Positions 47,959-60,237 of a stretch of 64,000 nucleotides of DNA are shown one piece after another. Source of the stretch: Trema orientale (lineage: Eukaryota; Streptophyta; Magnoliopsida; Rosales; Cannabaceae). Made by a program: the position numbers and the translations under genes. The stretch is from positions 782,633 through 846,632 of the forward strand of contig JXTC01000109.1 of the NCBI GenBank assembly GCA_002914845.1, read 5' to 3'. The notes under the pieces were generated by a model, which was not told the origin of the DNA, made no database searches, and saw only the letters and a list, made by a program, of their open reading frames with translations. The stretch's first letter is position 1. Each line of letters begins with the position of its first letter.

Positions 47959-49097
47959 TCGGCTACGTAGGTGAAATGAATGCATGCAATGCTATATGTA
48001 TGATAGGAATGAGAATATGTACCATTTTCCACAAAATATCAAAATAGACCATGCGGTGTTTTTAATTAACCAAGTTCATTTCTTAAAACTAAATTCTTAT
48101 TCAAATTGGATTTTATAAAAATTTCGGCAGCACAACAACCATTTTCATCAAAACCAATAAAATCCAGTTCCTGCAGAAAACAATTCCAAAAAAAGATAAT
48201 TTGGCATACCAACCAGTGTGATGTGCCTTCCATGCAGTTTAAATAACAAATCGTGACAAAGCATGCATAAATCACATTTTAATCAAATATTTCACAAAAT
48301 TCTATATTTATTGAAAATATACAGAAATCAAAATTAAACCAATTTAATGATCAAGTAATCGAATCCCTATCTCAAACGAGTGATTACATAATGCTACGGT
48401 ACTATTGAGAGCGTTTGATGTCGTTTGGCAGTCGTTTGGATGGTCGGGGGCCGTTTTCGAACTCTCGGTCGTTTGGTTTGAATTGTCATTTTTCCAACGG
48501 AGCCTCGAATGGAGAAACAGACATCTCCACTGAACTCTTAGCATCTAAATAGGTTAGACATATAACTTGACCGATTCGGGCTCGGGCCGAAATCTGACAC
48601 CGTGGCACACAAAATGAGACAAATATGAGCCGTCACATTTCATTTTTTGTTCTCATCATCAAACATGGTCAATATATATATAATTTCTTGTTTTCACGAG
48701 TACATTATAAATATGAGGTTTATTTTACGATCTAACAGACGTATTGAAAAATTTTAATACAAAACTAAAATAACTCAAAATTGTCAAAAATGGCAAAATT
48801 CAATCCGGACAATATTGAGTTAAGATATATATACCATGGTATTCCTCTCGTCGAGAGAAATCCAAGAAGCCCAAGATCGGGGCCTGAAACCGTTAGAATC
48901 GGCGTCGGTGGCCATTTTTCTCTGTGGCACTTTCAGTTATCGTTGACATTTAGAACGTCCGGCAGCTCTGCAACTCAGCGGGTGTCTTCTCGGAGGGCTG
49001 CGGTTTGATCTGCACTGTTGCCGGTGGCTAGGTCGCGCTGGAAGGCTGTCGGAGGAGGAGGCCAGTTCCGTCGGCTGTCGAAGAGAGAAAATACGAG

Positions 49098-49099
<2 letters not shown>

Positions 49100-49131
<32 letters not shown>
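49100..49131 (+). repeat. (GA)n microsatellite
   Basis: About sixteen uninterrupted GA units, in the 3' part of the putative LTR. Confidence 0.95.
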
Positions 49132-49135
<4 letters not shown>

Positions 49136-49215
49136 TCATCTATATATGTTTCTATTTTTTTTTTTTTTGAATGGTCAAAAGACCAAATTACTCTTAAAAA
49201 TTTTGAGTTTTTACA

Positions 49216-52200
49216 TCCTCCCCTCCTTAAAATAATTTCGTCCCGAAATTCAAGTATAATAGGGGTACAAGTAAAATAATAAGAGATCACAGCCCGAAGG
49301 AGAGTGAATCACCGGTTATAGTGTATAGGAATATTGAATAAAATACTAGTTAAATCAAGAAGTATGTAATGTACACTTCGTACCTGGTGTTAGAATTCTA
49401 CCAATATGCCAATGCCACACAAAGGCATGTAATAAGAAGGTATATAAGAGACATAGAATCGCAAGATGGCTCATTAATAGGTATAAGACCTCGATACTTG
49501 AAATTTGGAAACGATGACTCCGAGTCCGTAATTAGTCACAGAAGTAGTGACGACAATCAGGAATAGAAGTCGAAAATACAAGACTTCTATAATCAGAACT
49601 GGCACTAATACAGTATAGCAAATCAAATATTAGGTACGTATAATACCGTGCCTAGATTATACCAGATCAATAAGATATAGGAACAATTCCATTAATCTGT
49701 AACTAAACTTGATCCTCAACAATCACTGAGTCTAAAGACTCCAACAGATTCTCATCAACACAAGATAACACTTAACAAGGTTGCAAGTGGAAAACAATTA
49801 CACTTGTATTACACCACATACAAGATAGACGAGTTCAGAGGTCAAAAACAACATTAAGAGTACAATGACCTAATTCATTTATCATTCCTCATAACGAATG
49901 AGAAACAACCATACATACAAATTATTTCTAGTCAAGAATAAGACTAGAACTACCATAACAGGAAATCATTAACACAGAAGTACATAGCACAACAAATAGT
50001 GCCAGTTAAATTATTTTAGTCTAAGCATATAAAATGCAAGTACCCACATAATAAATATTGTCCAAAGACTTCCCAATTCTTTTACCCAAAGTAATACCAT
50101 ATCGTAATAACCCATACCACAATTAAATCTAGAGATCCTCCGAGTCTCTTTGCCCAACATAGGATTATAACAATAATCCCAAATCGGTACTTACCTCCAA
50201 AGACTTTCTGAGTCTTTGGTACAAGGGAAAGTCATATAGAAATAACTCAATACCTAATAAGCAAATAAAACTGTTAATAATACTACAATGCCCCAGAAAT
50301 AATATTTCAATGGAATAGGCTGTCTCTGCAGTGACACATGTCTCTTATCTAACCTTGTTTCATTTTTAAATCAAAAATAGTTTTAAAAATAGTTTTGAAA
50401 ATATGCAGCACAAATATCAGGGGTATATAGGAATACTACACTAGTTTACGATAAGGTTTCACCTTGGCCATTGGCAAACTAAACCTGAACTTTAAGTATT
50501 TCTTTTGAAAATATAATAATAAGAGTCCAACAACTCTCAGTATAGACTTATGAGTAAATTGATCCCTGTGTCAATAATTTTGCCATCAAAATTATGCTTA
50601 GATCCAACTCAAATCAAGTAATAAGTTACAAACTGAACTCAATGCTAACAAACTCAATAAGGACTCTAATTTACAACAGCTTATAACCAGAGTCTCTAAA
50701 AATTCTCAAAATTCAGTACAAGCAAAGTATCATAAGTAGTACTCACTCATTAAAATCAAGAGGGATTGTATTGACAAGATTGAATCTCGTTATCATTAGT
50801 CAATTAGTTTGATATCTAATATACTAATTCTACTTACTAAGCTAAGTAAGTAGGACAAGAAGAAATTTTTTCGCTCGATATATAGTTTTCTAATTAAATT
50901 ATCAAGTACTTAAAATATGTCAATTTCTTTTAAATCATAGTTAAACACAATAGAAATTTTCTTAAAATTTCAAGACTTTTCCATAGATTTCAAACACGTC
51001 TCTTTAAGAGATTCAAAAATATGTCTTATTTTTGTTGGCAAATCACATTATGCAAATAATTTCCTATAGTTCTTTATTAATGAAAAACTTTAGGTAATAC
51101 ATTAGTGAGGCTTTCTTTAGGTTTTATAACTTTGAAATACCACACTCTGACAATTTTATTAAAAACAGTTTTTAAAAGGCATTTTAACAATAGGAAGAAC
51201 CTATAAAGCATTTTAAAAAATAATAAAGTATGTCAAGTGTAAAATTTTTTTTTAACCTCACTCAACTTGTCAAACATATTAATTCATAGCTCTTATCTTT
51301 TTTAAAATCCAACTTTCATGAATCAAAAAGTTCAAATAAAATTTTATAGAAAAAGGCAATATATCATTATACACCACCTAAGTCTCTCCAAGGCTTAGAT
51401 ATTTAAAATCAAAATATTTTTATGCAAAAACTCAAATGAAATGTCATCCCAAGTTCCCAGCACTAGGAGTTCCCAATATTTAGAAGGCTACATTAAAACT
51501 AGTTATACAAGTGCCCAATTTTTAATTGAGGCAAAATAATATAAAGTCAATTCCACTCGATCCACTTATCCATTCAAGACATTTATAGATCACAAAGAAT
51601 TCAACAATCCAATAAACACAAAAATTATGCACAGCTCAATAAAGCAAGTCGCACACATAATGAGAAGTTTGGGAGAATAAACACATCCAAACAATAAGGC
51701 ATATTAAGCCATAATGACAAGATTTCACAAAACTTCGAGATTAAGTTTTCAAAATATACAATTTTTCCATTTATCTAAGGTTCCAAACATGTTAACATAA
51801 CCAATATTACTTAGCAAAATTCTTGTAACAAGATATTATACATTTGACTTTAGAAATATATGCACAAGCTTTCAAGAATTTATGTGCATACCACATTAAA
51901 TCACACCAATGATTTCTTTTAAAAATACAAACTTTTTGCCAAAAGTTATCACATAAATTTTCTATAAACATTTTATGTTTATTTCCAAGTTACTTTGCAA
52001 ATCAATTTTCCAAAGCTTTCTTTAGATTCACAATCATGTGACAAGTAGAAACTTGGTAATTTTTAACAATTGTATCTACTATATTCAAAACTAGAAAAAA
52101 TATTCAGAAACTTTATTTTTTAATTAATATCACTAAATGTGCAATGAGACCTCCCTAGTACCACAACTAGTTTTAAGTAAAGCAATTATTTAAATTTTAT

Positions 52201-52372
52201 ATTCCTAGCAATTTCACAAACCTTAGACTCAAGTAATATTATTAATTTTAAAACCATACATTCCTTGAAAAATATGAATCACATCCACCCAACTATTATT
52301 CAAAATTAAGATATATAAGGTTCCTTTGAATACAAAAATAATTCATTGGTCAAATGTAAATGTCTTATGTCG
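49216..52372. other. Non-coding AT-rich region, possibly retroelement interior
   Basis: Three kilobases with no supportable reading frame in any frame. It follows the putative LTR and stops abruptly where TH2 homology begins at 52373. It could be the non-coding interior of a large retrotransposon derivative whose 3' LTR has been lost. I see no protein domain, primer site or second LTR to prove it. Confidence 0.35.
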
Positions 52373-53384
52373 AATTTTTAGCTTCTCAACCGATGTTTCA
52401 GCGTATTGTGGTGCCTTGATTTAGTCTCCAAGACCGCAGCAAGACCCAACTCACCATATTTTCTAACTTTAACTTGACATGCTCTGTTGACCACTACTAT
52501 GCCATGCTGGGACAAATTGCATTCGCGGCATCCACATCTTCCCAGCCGTCAGAGGACTTTGTGCATGACTTCGATGTCATATCTAAGCGGTACTGTGAGG
52601 AGTATAAACAATGCATGGAAAGTATTACATCCAATGTTTCAGGTCCGATTAATAATTATCAGTACGCTTTGTTTTCTAATTATGCTATTGAAAATAGATT
52701 GAAAGCGTTAGTTGTGATGAGTTTGAAAATTTTGCATATTTATAACATGTTATGTCTTTATGATTTAATCTTCTGCAGGACAGGAATACGAATTCGATTA
52801 TGATCGTCTGAAGAACGCTCTTGATTGAAATTTGTGGAGTTTGAGAAGAAGACACACGCAAAGCTGGAAGAGTCAGGGGGTAGTGAAGGAATTATCTCTA
52901 GATGGCATAAAAGAAGCTAGCCAGCCGGCCAGGAATCTCTCATTCTTTCTGATGTTTGTAGAGAGTTCTTTGAGAGGACTGTGAAAAATAAAAATCCAAG
53001 CGTTGATGTTCATGTAATCTCTTACTGTTTGACTGATGACCTCATCAGATCAGCTTTCTCTTCAGGTAAGCTTCTCGTAAACATCTATATATACATGTCC
53101 TCTAGGCATCTATATACCCGTAAATTCGTATATTGATCTGCTGTAGCAGGATCTTAATTAAAATCAACTGTTTTTCAGCTGTTTACGAAGTTTTCGGTCA
53201 TGATGCATTTAAACTTAGCTTCATTCTATGTTCATGATCTGATCAGATCTATAAACCCTGAAAATACATTCAAACGAGTTAGTTTATGGTGAGAATTCTG
53301 TCACGGCTGGTGAAATTATTAAGAAGCTGGAATCTCTATTCGACAAGTACCGAGCTTTCTTGAAGGTCCTAGAGGGCCACGAGA

Positions 53385-53419
<35 letters not shown>

Positions 53420-54168
53420 GATCAAGGGAAGCACCTTTAAAGTTTACATTGGAGGCTCAGTGGGTGACTTACTTTGCTGAATTGGTTGAAGCAGATATTG
53501 GCATTGTGTTTCGTTCAAGTAAACTGGAAGAGCATCTGGGGTCTCTCATTTGCCCCACTGCTCACGGCGTGCTGGATAAACAGAGGGGAGTGTTAGGAAA
53601 TTGTATTTCCTATAGTGGGCCACATATATTTTGGACAATTGTATTGGGCCATATTATTCTTAAGCAGACCCAATAAGTGATTTAATTAGGCTGGGTCAGG
53701 ATATCCAACTAGGTATGGATACCAATGTGGATACCCTGTTAGTCACCCAGTTAGGGTTTGATGGATACCCAACAGGGGACTATATAAAGAACCTTTTAGG
53801 GTTATGGTCCCTGTAGCCAAAAGAACACGTACGCTCAATTCTCTGTAACCCACCATCAGTTACAGAGAATTCCATCTGAGTGTCATTAGGCTTTAAGGCT
53901 ACAGAAGATCAAACCCTCTAGCATATACAGTCAATCACTATCGCTTCCGCCTTCTGTTCATCGTCCAGACTACGGTATTGAATCATGGACTCAGGTATAC
54001 TCAATGAATCCCTACCCATCAGTTTTAGCATGAATGTTCTAGGGTTTGTGTTTAGTTTTGCAATCCCATATAGAATTCTAACAGGGAGGTGATTGGAAAC
54101 CACAGCCTGGCAGACTTTATATGGTCAATTCTTGAGCTGAAATTATAGCCTTCATTTTGGGGTTGTAA
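52373..54168 (+). pseudogene. Truncated TH2-like pseudogene
   Basis: The sequence aligns with exons 4 (later part), 5 and 6 of the intact TH2-like gene at 56109-58625. Its exon-like blocks are 52373-52642, 52779-53065 and 53247-54168, with splice sites still recognisable. The TENA half is absent. Stops occur in the first block (near 52420-52430) and second block, frameshifts are present, and the last block is split by a 493-bp solo LTR. The HAD motif I region reads IFSNFNLTCSV, where DxD is expected, so it too lacks the usual aspartates. An AGT run (53387-53418) expands the poly-serine segment of the intact gene. It is clearly non-functional. Confidence 0.92.
53591..54083 (+). mobile_element. 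Solo LTR, copia-type, inside the TH2 pseudogene (493 bp)
   Basis: It runs from TGTTAGGAAATTG to GAATTCTAACA with a perfect 5-bp target duplication GGGAG (53586-53590 and 54084-54088). TH2 homology resumes exactly after the duplication. It contains a TATATAAAG box near 53783. Its ends and LTR length resemble the element at 1-6623 but the bodies differ, so it belongs to a different family. Confidence 0.93.
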
Positions 54169-55393
54169 GCAACTCTTTATTTGTTGCTGTTATTTCTTCT
54201 CTTCTGACTACAAAGGATAACAATCCCAGATGGGAAATACATCAGATTAGGCCTATGTTTTACTTGAGAGCTACGTGTCGGTCCTAGAAAAAAAAATTAA
54301 TACAGTTCCTTTGTACAATAGACCTCTCAGGTTTCTTAGAAAAGCTCAAGATTTCTCTTCTTTCAACCTCCGTGTTTCAAGTTTGGATATATTTAGTTCC
54401 TTTGTACTATATATCGTATTTTGAAAATGTATAATATCGTGGGATGAGTCATCAGATAAATTTGATATTTGTTGTTACATCCTTGTGTGGTTTTATTCAA
54501 GTAATGGCTGGAAAATACGACTTTTGGCTTAGTAGATCTGATAAGGCATTAAGCATACTGATTAGAAATTCAAATGAGATTCAACAGTGTTACTTCAATT
54601 CTCTATATGCTTTTTTATAATTTTATAAGGTTAGTTATGAAATTTTATATACCTATATGGCAGTTATTGGAGAAAATTATAGGTTATTATATTATGCACT
54701 GACTAAGCTCTAAGCTTACTCAAAAAGAAAAAGAAAAAAAAATGAAAAGAAAAAACTAACCACTAAGAAAAAACGATTGACCCTTAACTTTCATTCAATG
54801 TGTTGAAATAGCACCAAATTTAGTAGAGGTGTTATATATATATATATTAAAAAAAAAAAAAAACCTACTAACGTGACCTCTAAAAACAGGGCCATGTCAC
54901 ACCCGGCCGCCTAAATTGGCCAGCCCGGGGGTTGGAGAAACCCCTCTGGTGGGTTTATCTGGCTGCGGGCTATTTTTCTTTTCTAAAAGAAATTTCTATT
55001 ATCTTTACTTTCTGATCACTTATGCTATACACAAAGTAAGTTTGACTCTAATGAATTGTATGAATACATGTTTTATGTTTACTTAACTTATCATGTTATT
55101 TCTATATGATGATTATTATTAACCTTTTCACTTTGCTTTATTGTTTATACTCATATATGTTTATTTGTAAGTTGAAATTTGTTTATGTTAAACTGCTCAA
55201 ATATTTTACACGGTGTTAGCAATAGTCCATAAGGTACTAGTAATTAATTCACAATTTATACATATAAGTGCTTAAAATTATTCTTAAAATAACGGCGCAT
55301 AAATATAATTTATTTTTTGAAAGATCACTAGCCCAATCTGCCAATTCGCCCTCTCCCACCAGCTCAATCCACCAAAACGTTTGGGTAGGGATT
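54169..55393. other. 3' flank of the pseudogene and spacer up to the gap
   Basis: The first ~250 bases are homologous to the 3' flank of the intact TH2-like gene and to 59540-59720. A short GC-rich patch (54896-54965, ACCCGGCCGCC...GGCTGCGGGC) stands out of AT-rich sequence. The rest shows no gene. Confidence 0.55.
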
Positions 55394-55767
55394 NNNNNNN
55401 NNNNNNNNNNNNNNNNNNNNNNNNNNNNNNNNNNNNNNNNNNNNNNNNNNNNNNNNNNNNNNNNNNNNNNNNNNNNNNNNNNNNNNNNNNNNNNNNNNNN
55501 NNNNNNNNNNNNNNNNNNNNNNNNNNNNNNNNNNNNNNNNNNNNNNNNNNNNNNNNNNNNNNNNNNNNNNNNNNNNNNNNNNNNNNNNNNNNNNNNNNNN
55601 NNNNNNNNNNNNNNNNNNNNNNNNNNNNNNNNNNNNNNNNNNNNNNNNNNNNNNNNNNNNNNNNNNNNNNNNNNNNNNNNNNNNNNNNNNNNNNNNNNNN
55701 NNNNNNNNNNNNNNNNNNNNNNNNNNNNNNNNNNNNNNNNNNNNNNNNNNNNNNNNNNNNNNNNNNN
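55394..55767. other. Assembly gap (374 N)
   Basis: Unknown bases. Any open frame crossing it is an artefact. It ends about 340 bases upstream of the TH2-like start codon. Confidence 1.
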
Positions 55768-55874
55768 TACTTGAAAGCACCAAATTCTACATAAAAAAAA
55801 TGGTGTATAAGACAGTGAAACCAAAACAAGTCGTCTATGAATCAGCCACGGTCAAATATGACGTGGGCAATACC

Positions 55875-55951
55875 CACCACGTGGTGACATCTTATTTGCT
55901 CATTCTTCACGCAAATATTGGTGGTGGCATGCTGCAAAACTGTATATATAA
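55875..55951 (+). promoter_or_regulatory. G-box and TATA box of the TH2-like gene
   Basis: A 12-base palindrome CACCACGTGGTG (55875-55886) contains a G-box, and TATATATAA (55943-55951) is a good TATA box. This predicts transcription from about 55975-55985 and a leader of about 125-135 bases. G-boxes bind bHLH and bZIP factors, often in light or stress control; that role here is inference. Confidence 0.6.
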
Positions 55952-56108
55952 TCAAACGTAAACTACAGTTAACCAAAGCAATCTCTCATTTTCGTTCTTT
56001 CTTTCTTGCTTTAATTTGTTACCGAGTCCAAATCTTCATACCACTTTCTTGGCGAATCTTCCCTCGAATTTTCTCAAGAAAATAGTTTTGGTGGAAAGAA
56101 CAATTAAA

Positions 56109-58625
56109 ATGGCGGAAGAAGAAGAGGAAGGGATAGCGAGTCGGTGTTGGAAGAAGCACGAGAAGGAATCTGTAGTCGATGCTCTGTTCACGCCTTTCTT
56201 CGTTTGTTTGGCTGCTGGTAATTTGAATCCAATGAGTTTCCGCCATTTTATCTCACAGAACCTCCATTTTCTCAAAGCCTTCGTTAAAGCGTAAGCCTCT
56301 TCCAAATTATTTACGTGCAAAATTTACGTATAAGTGGTTCACATATCAACATGATGATCTTTGATCTTTGCATTGTCATGATCAGTTGGTTTTGACTTTT
56401 TTCAGGTATGACAAGGTGGAGGAATGCGCAGACGACGACGACGATAAGAAGCTGATACACGATTTGAGTGAATGTGTAGTCAAGATGATTCAAACGTACC
56501 AGACTACTGTTGAAGTAAACTTTCTTTGCAATCTGTCTCTACTTTTTTCTTTTCTTTTTCTTTTTATCAATTTGAGTTTTATATGATGAGTAATAAAACA
56601 GAGGAAAGCCTTTGACTCATTTGTGAATTGTCGTTTGATTCCATTATTAATTAACACACGACAAGATATTGTAACATACAATTTTCTTGTGTATTAAATT
56701 CTCAATTGACAATCCTAGTGATTAATATTGTTTAAAAATATTTCTTTAATTTCCACCACTTTTTCTTTAAAAGAATCTTCCTTTATATTTTAGAACTTGT
56801 TTTCGGTTGGTGCGTATAAGTCATCGAATAACTAAACCATGCAGAAATGGGGCTTTGGGATGCCAAAGTCTGAGGGTGTTCCTGATTCGATGGCGACGAA
56901 ATACAACCAGTTTTTGCGTAGAACAGCTTCAGGAATAGTTGATGGAGAACAAGTAATTCCATGCGAGGCCGCAACCCCATTTGAGAAGACCAAAGTTGCT
57001 GCTTATGCACTTGCTGCCATTGCTCCTTTTATGAGGCTTTATGCCCATTTATCTCATCGTATCATACCACTCACCCAACTAGATCGTGACAGTACCTCTG
57101 ATCACATTTACAAGAAATGGCTTCAATATTATTCTTCCCAAGAAATTCAGGTGAACTATAATATCATTTCTTTACATACTTGGTTGTTACTTTGTTGAGA
57201 CTTGATCGATCGAACGACCTCTTCTAATTGTTACCTTTTCTTATGATTGTCATGATTCAGGCATTAGCCAAGAAAACTGAAGATGTTCTAGACAAGTTTA
57301 GTGTATCTTTGACCAAAGAAGATCTTACAATAATAGCGAAGCTATACGATCAAGCTATGAAGCTTCAAGTTGAATTTTTCGCTTCTCAACCGAAGTTTCA
57401 GCGAAACGTAGTCCCTTTGTCCAGTGTCCAAGACCTCAACAAGAGTAAACTTACCATATTTTCTGCCTTTGGATCGACATGCTCTGTTGTTCACCCCCAT
57501 GTTGCGCGGATACGAATGGCCATACATTCGAAGAAGTCACCAGCGGACTTGAACTTGAAGGAAAAACTCGGGGATATAGCTCGCCAGCGCAAGGAGGCAT
57601 ATAAACAATGCACCGATAACTTAGTTTTGAGCGTTATGCAAGGTCCAACAAATAATAATCAGTAGGCTTTGTTTCTAAATATGGTTTTGAAAATAGACTG
57701 AAAAGTAAAAAGGATATGGTGATCAAGAGTTTGATAATCTTGCCTATATATATGTATGTGTATTATGTCCTTAATTATAATTTCACCTTATGCAGAAATA
57801 GAATTCGACTACGAAAGTCTGTGTGCAGTCCTTGAGCAAGTTGAAATGATCGAGAAGTGGGCAAATGCAAATGTGGAAGCATCAGGGGCATTCAAGGATT
57901 TATCTCTAGATGGCATAAAAGAAGCTGGCCAGAATCTTGTTCTTCATAATGGTTGTAGGGAGTTTTTTCAGAAGGTTGTGACAAAAAAAGATCTCAGCAT
58001 TGACGTTCATGTAATCACTAACTGTTGGAGTGGTAACCTCATCAGATCAGCTTTTTCCTCGGGTACACATACATAATACACGTACATGCTTTTGGGAAAA
58101 TCTATAATTCATATATATATTGATCCTATGTTATAATACACAATATATATATATATATGTGTTGATTCATATATTTATCTATCATCAGATCTACAAGCCT
58201 TGAATATACATTCAAACGAGCTAGTTTACAATGAGGAATCCGTGACGACTGGCGAAATTGTGAAGAAGGTGGAATCTCCATTCGACAAGCTCCAAGCTTT
58301 CAGGGACGTCGTAGAGGGCCACAACAGTAGTAGTAGTAGTAGTTGTAGCAGGGATCAAGGCCATACTAAGCACCTAAAAGTTTGCATTGGAGGCTCATCG
58401 GTTGACTTACTTTGCTTAGTTGAAGCAGATATTGGCATTGTGTTTGGTTCGAAGAGTGGAACTCTAAGGAAACTGGGGAATCATTGCGGTGTCAAATTTG
58501 TCCCACTGCTTCATGGCGTGGTGAAGAATCAGAGGGGAGTTGCTGAATGGAAACCAAAGAGTGGCTTTCTTTATACGGTGGATTCTTGGGCTGAAATTCA
58601 AGCCTTCATTTTGGGTTGTAATTAA
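56109..58625 (+). CDS. TH2: TH2-like TENA/HAD protein, predicted catalytically impaired
   Basis: Six exons give 560 aa: 56109-56290, 56406-56514, 56845-57150, 57261-57642, 57796-58062 and 58189-58625, all GT-AG and in frame. Plant TH2 has an N-terminal TENA domain (salvage hydrolysis of aminopyrimidines) and a C-terminal HAD domain (thiamin monophosphate phosphatase). Domain order and length fit. Key residues do not: the TENA Asp of the QDxxFL motif is Asn51 (SQNLHFL), and the TENA Cys of the PCxxLY motif is Phe159 (APFMRLY). The HAD motif I DxD is A268-F-G270 (IFSAFGSTCS), and in HAD motif IV GDxxxD the first Asp is Gly484 (IGGSSVD). Glu237 is kept. No stop or frameshift exists. ATG 56109 is the only good start; an open in-frame leader precedes it without an ATG. 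A poly-Ser run (462-467) is extra. AATAAA follows at 58661. Confidence 0.9.
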
Positions 58626-60237
58626 AAGTGACTTTTTTAGTATATCTTCTTGTTTCGACTAATAAATACATGTGATCAGAGTAGGTTATGTTTAGAGTAT
58701 TATTACAAATGTGGTGGCTATATGTTTTACCCGTGGGAGCCACGTGTCAGACCTTATTCTTTTTATGTTTTTCCCCCTTATATGGGACTGCTACGAAGTA
58801 GAATTAATACAGTTCAATTATATACCAGACTTTAGATTTCTTAAACAAGCTAAAGATATCTCATCTTAATTTGGATTTGTTTAGTTCCTCGTTACTGCTA
58901 CAGTATATATTTTAAAGGCGCGCGGATGTTTATAATTAGAGAAATTCGGAAAAGTAGACCTTTTCGAATTTATTATCTTGGAACATTGCATATATAGTCT
59001 TCTTTCGAACGTATCAAATAATTAACCAGAAAACAAGAATATAAAATTAAAGCTGTAGCAGAATTTCGAACTCATACCTTATCCTCAAAAGATTGTTATT
59101 TATTTATGTGTAATCTTACATACCATGCTTTTTTTTTTTTTTTTAATTCAAGACTTGAGCTATTCCTTTTCAACAAAAACTGATAATTTTGAGAAATAGA
59201 ACATTGAATCTTATAGATTTTCGTTTTTAATTTTTAAATTTATTGATGCTCAACATGTGCATTCAATATGCGGAATTAGCACTATAGGAGCTTTTGGTTG
59301 TCACATATTAAGGAGCCGTTTTATATTGGGTAATCTAGATAATCAAATTAATGGAAAAGTGATAAAAGGTATTATGATTCATGAGTACATCATATTATGG
59401 TAGCGCGCATGAATTTTAAACAAGATTTCTAGGAATATCTCAAAATTTGGAAATTTGGTTTGCACGTAGGATGGGAACGTAATTTATTTTTTGCACAATG
59501 TTTAATACTAAGATATTACATTAATTTATCATTATTTTCGGTTAGTCCAGATGGGAAATCTAGATCAGGCTAGTTGGACTACATAGAAGTATGGTGGCTA
59601 TGTTTCACTCTAGAGAGCCTGTATTGTATTTTATACTTCGGGTTAATTGAACAAGCTCAATATTTCTCTTCTTTTTGTGTTCCATGTTTGGGTTTTTCTT
59701 TTTTTTTTTTTTTTAGTACCTTATTACTTACAAAATTCGTTTTTAATTTTCTTTCTAAATTTATAGATGCTTAATGTCACTATACTCGGTTTTTCAGTTT
59801 TCTGTTAAGTCGTTTACTCTCTTTGTTGCCGTATTTCCTGTTTATACTCTTCTTAGACGTCATTTTTAGGTCAATGTTGTTTTCGGATTGATGTCGTTTA
59901 TTCATATTATGTCGTTCTTCACATCTTTGATAGGTTGTATGATCAAGCCATGTGGTTTGATAGGCAAATCAATACATACCAATGATCAATCTAGTTGATT
60001 CGCCCGCTGGAAGGAAATTGGAAGTTGCTCTGTTTTCGATTTTGACTGGAAGTGCAGGGGTGGGCCGAATTTATTGCACGGATAAAATGCTCAGTATTTT
60101 CCATTTTTTTGTAAAGTTCTTCCGTATTCCAAAATTATTCCCATTCTCTTTGGTGATGACAGATATCGTAATTACACAAGTTTAATTGGCATTTACAAGC
60201 TTAAACTTCTTTTATCATTAAAACTATATGGTATGCA
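58626..60237. repeat. TH2 3' flank and remnant of a third copy of that flank
   Basis: 58670-58900 is the 3' flank of the TH2-like gene. 59540-59720 resembles it and also 54210-54400: shared phrases are CCAGATGGGAAAT, GTGGTGGCTAT and ACAAGCTCAATATTTCTCTTCT. No TH2 exon accompanies this third copy. The remainder (59720-60237) is AT-rich and unassigned. A short open stretch at 59982-60185 is not recognised. Confidence 0.6.

Larger units (their letters stand above)
46937..49215 (+). mobile_element. Putative long LTR of a non-coding (LARD/gypsy-like) element
   Basis: It starts TGTCACAACCGAATTC. The candidate end is TTTTTACA at 49208-49215, followed by TCCTCCCCTCCTTAAAATAA and TTTCGTCCCGAAATT, a phrase I associate with plant LTR elements. 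Part of it (GGGGTGAGCACGTGAATGCTCAGTAG near 47457) is clearly related to 60830-60855, inside another sequence starting TGTCACGACCC. No second LTR or coding domain is seen, and both limits are tentative. Confidence 0.4.

Noticed and set aside
55249..55829. Open frames running through 55394-55767
   Set aside because: They cross the N gap and are artefacts of unknown bases.
59940..59990. Fragment resembling TH2 exon 4 (TTGTATGATCAAGCCATG)
   Set aside because: Only 14 of 18 bases match and the neighbouring codons do not; too short to support.
59982..60185. 67-codon open frame (GRKLEVALFSILTGSAGVGR)
   Set aside because: Looks faintly protein-like but has no recognised domain, splice context or promoter.
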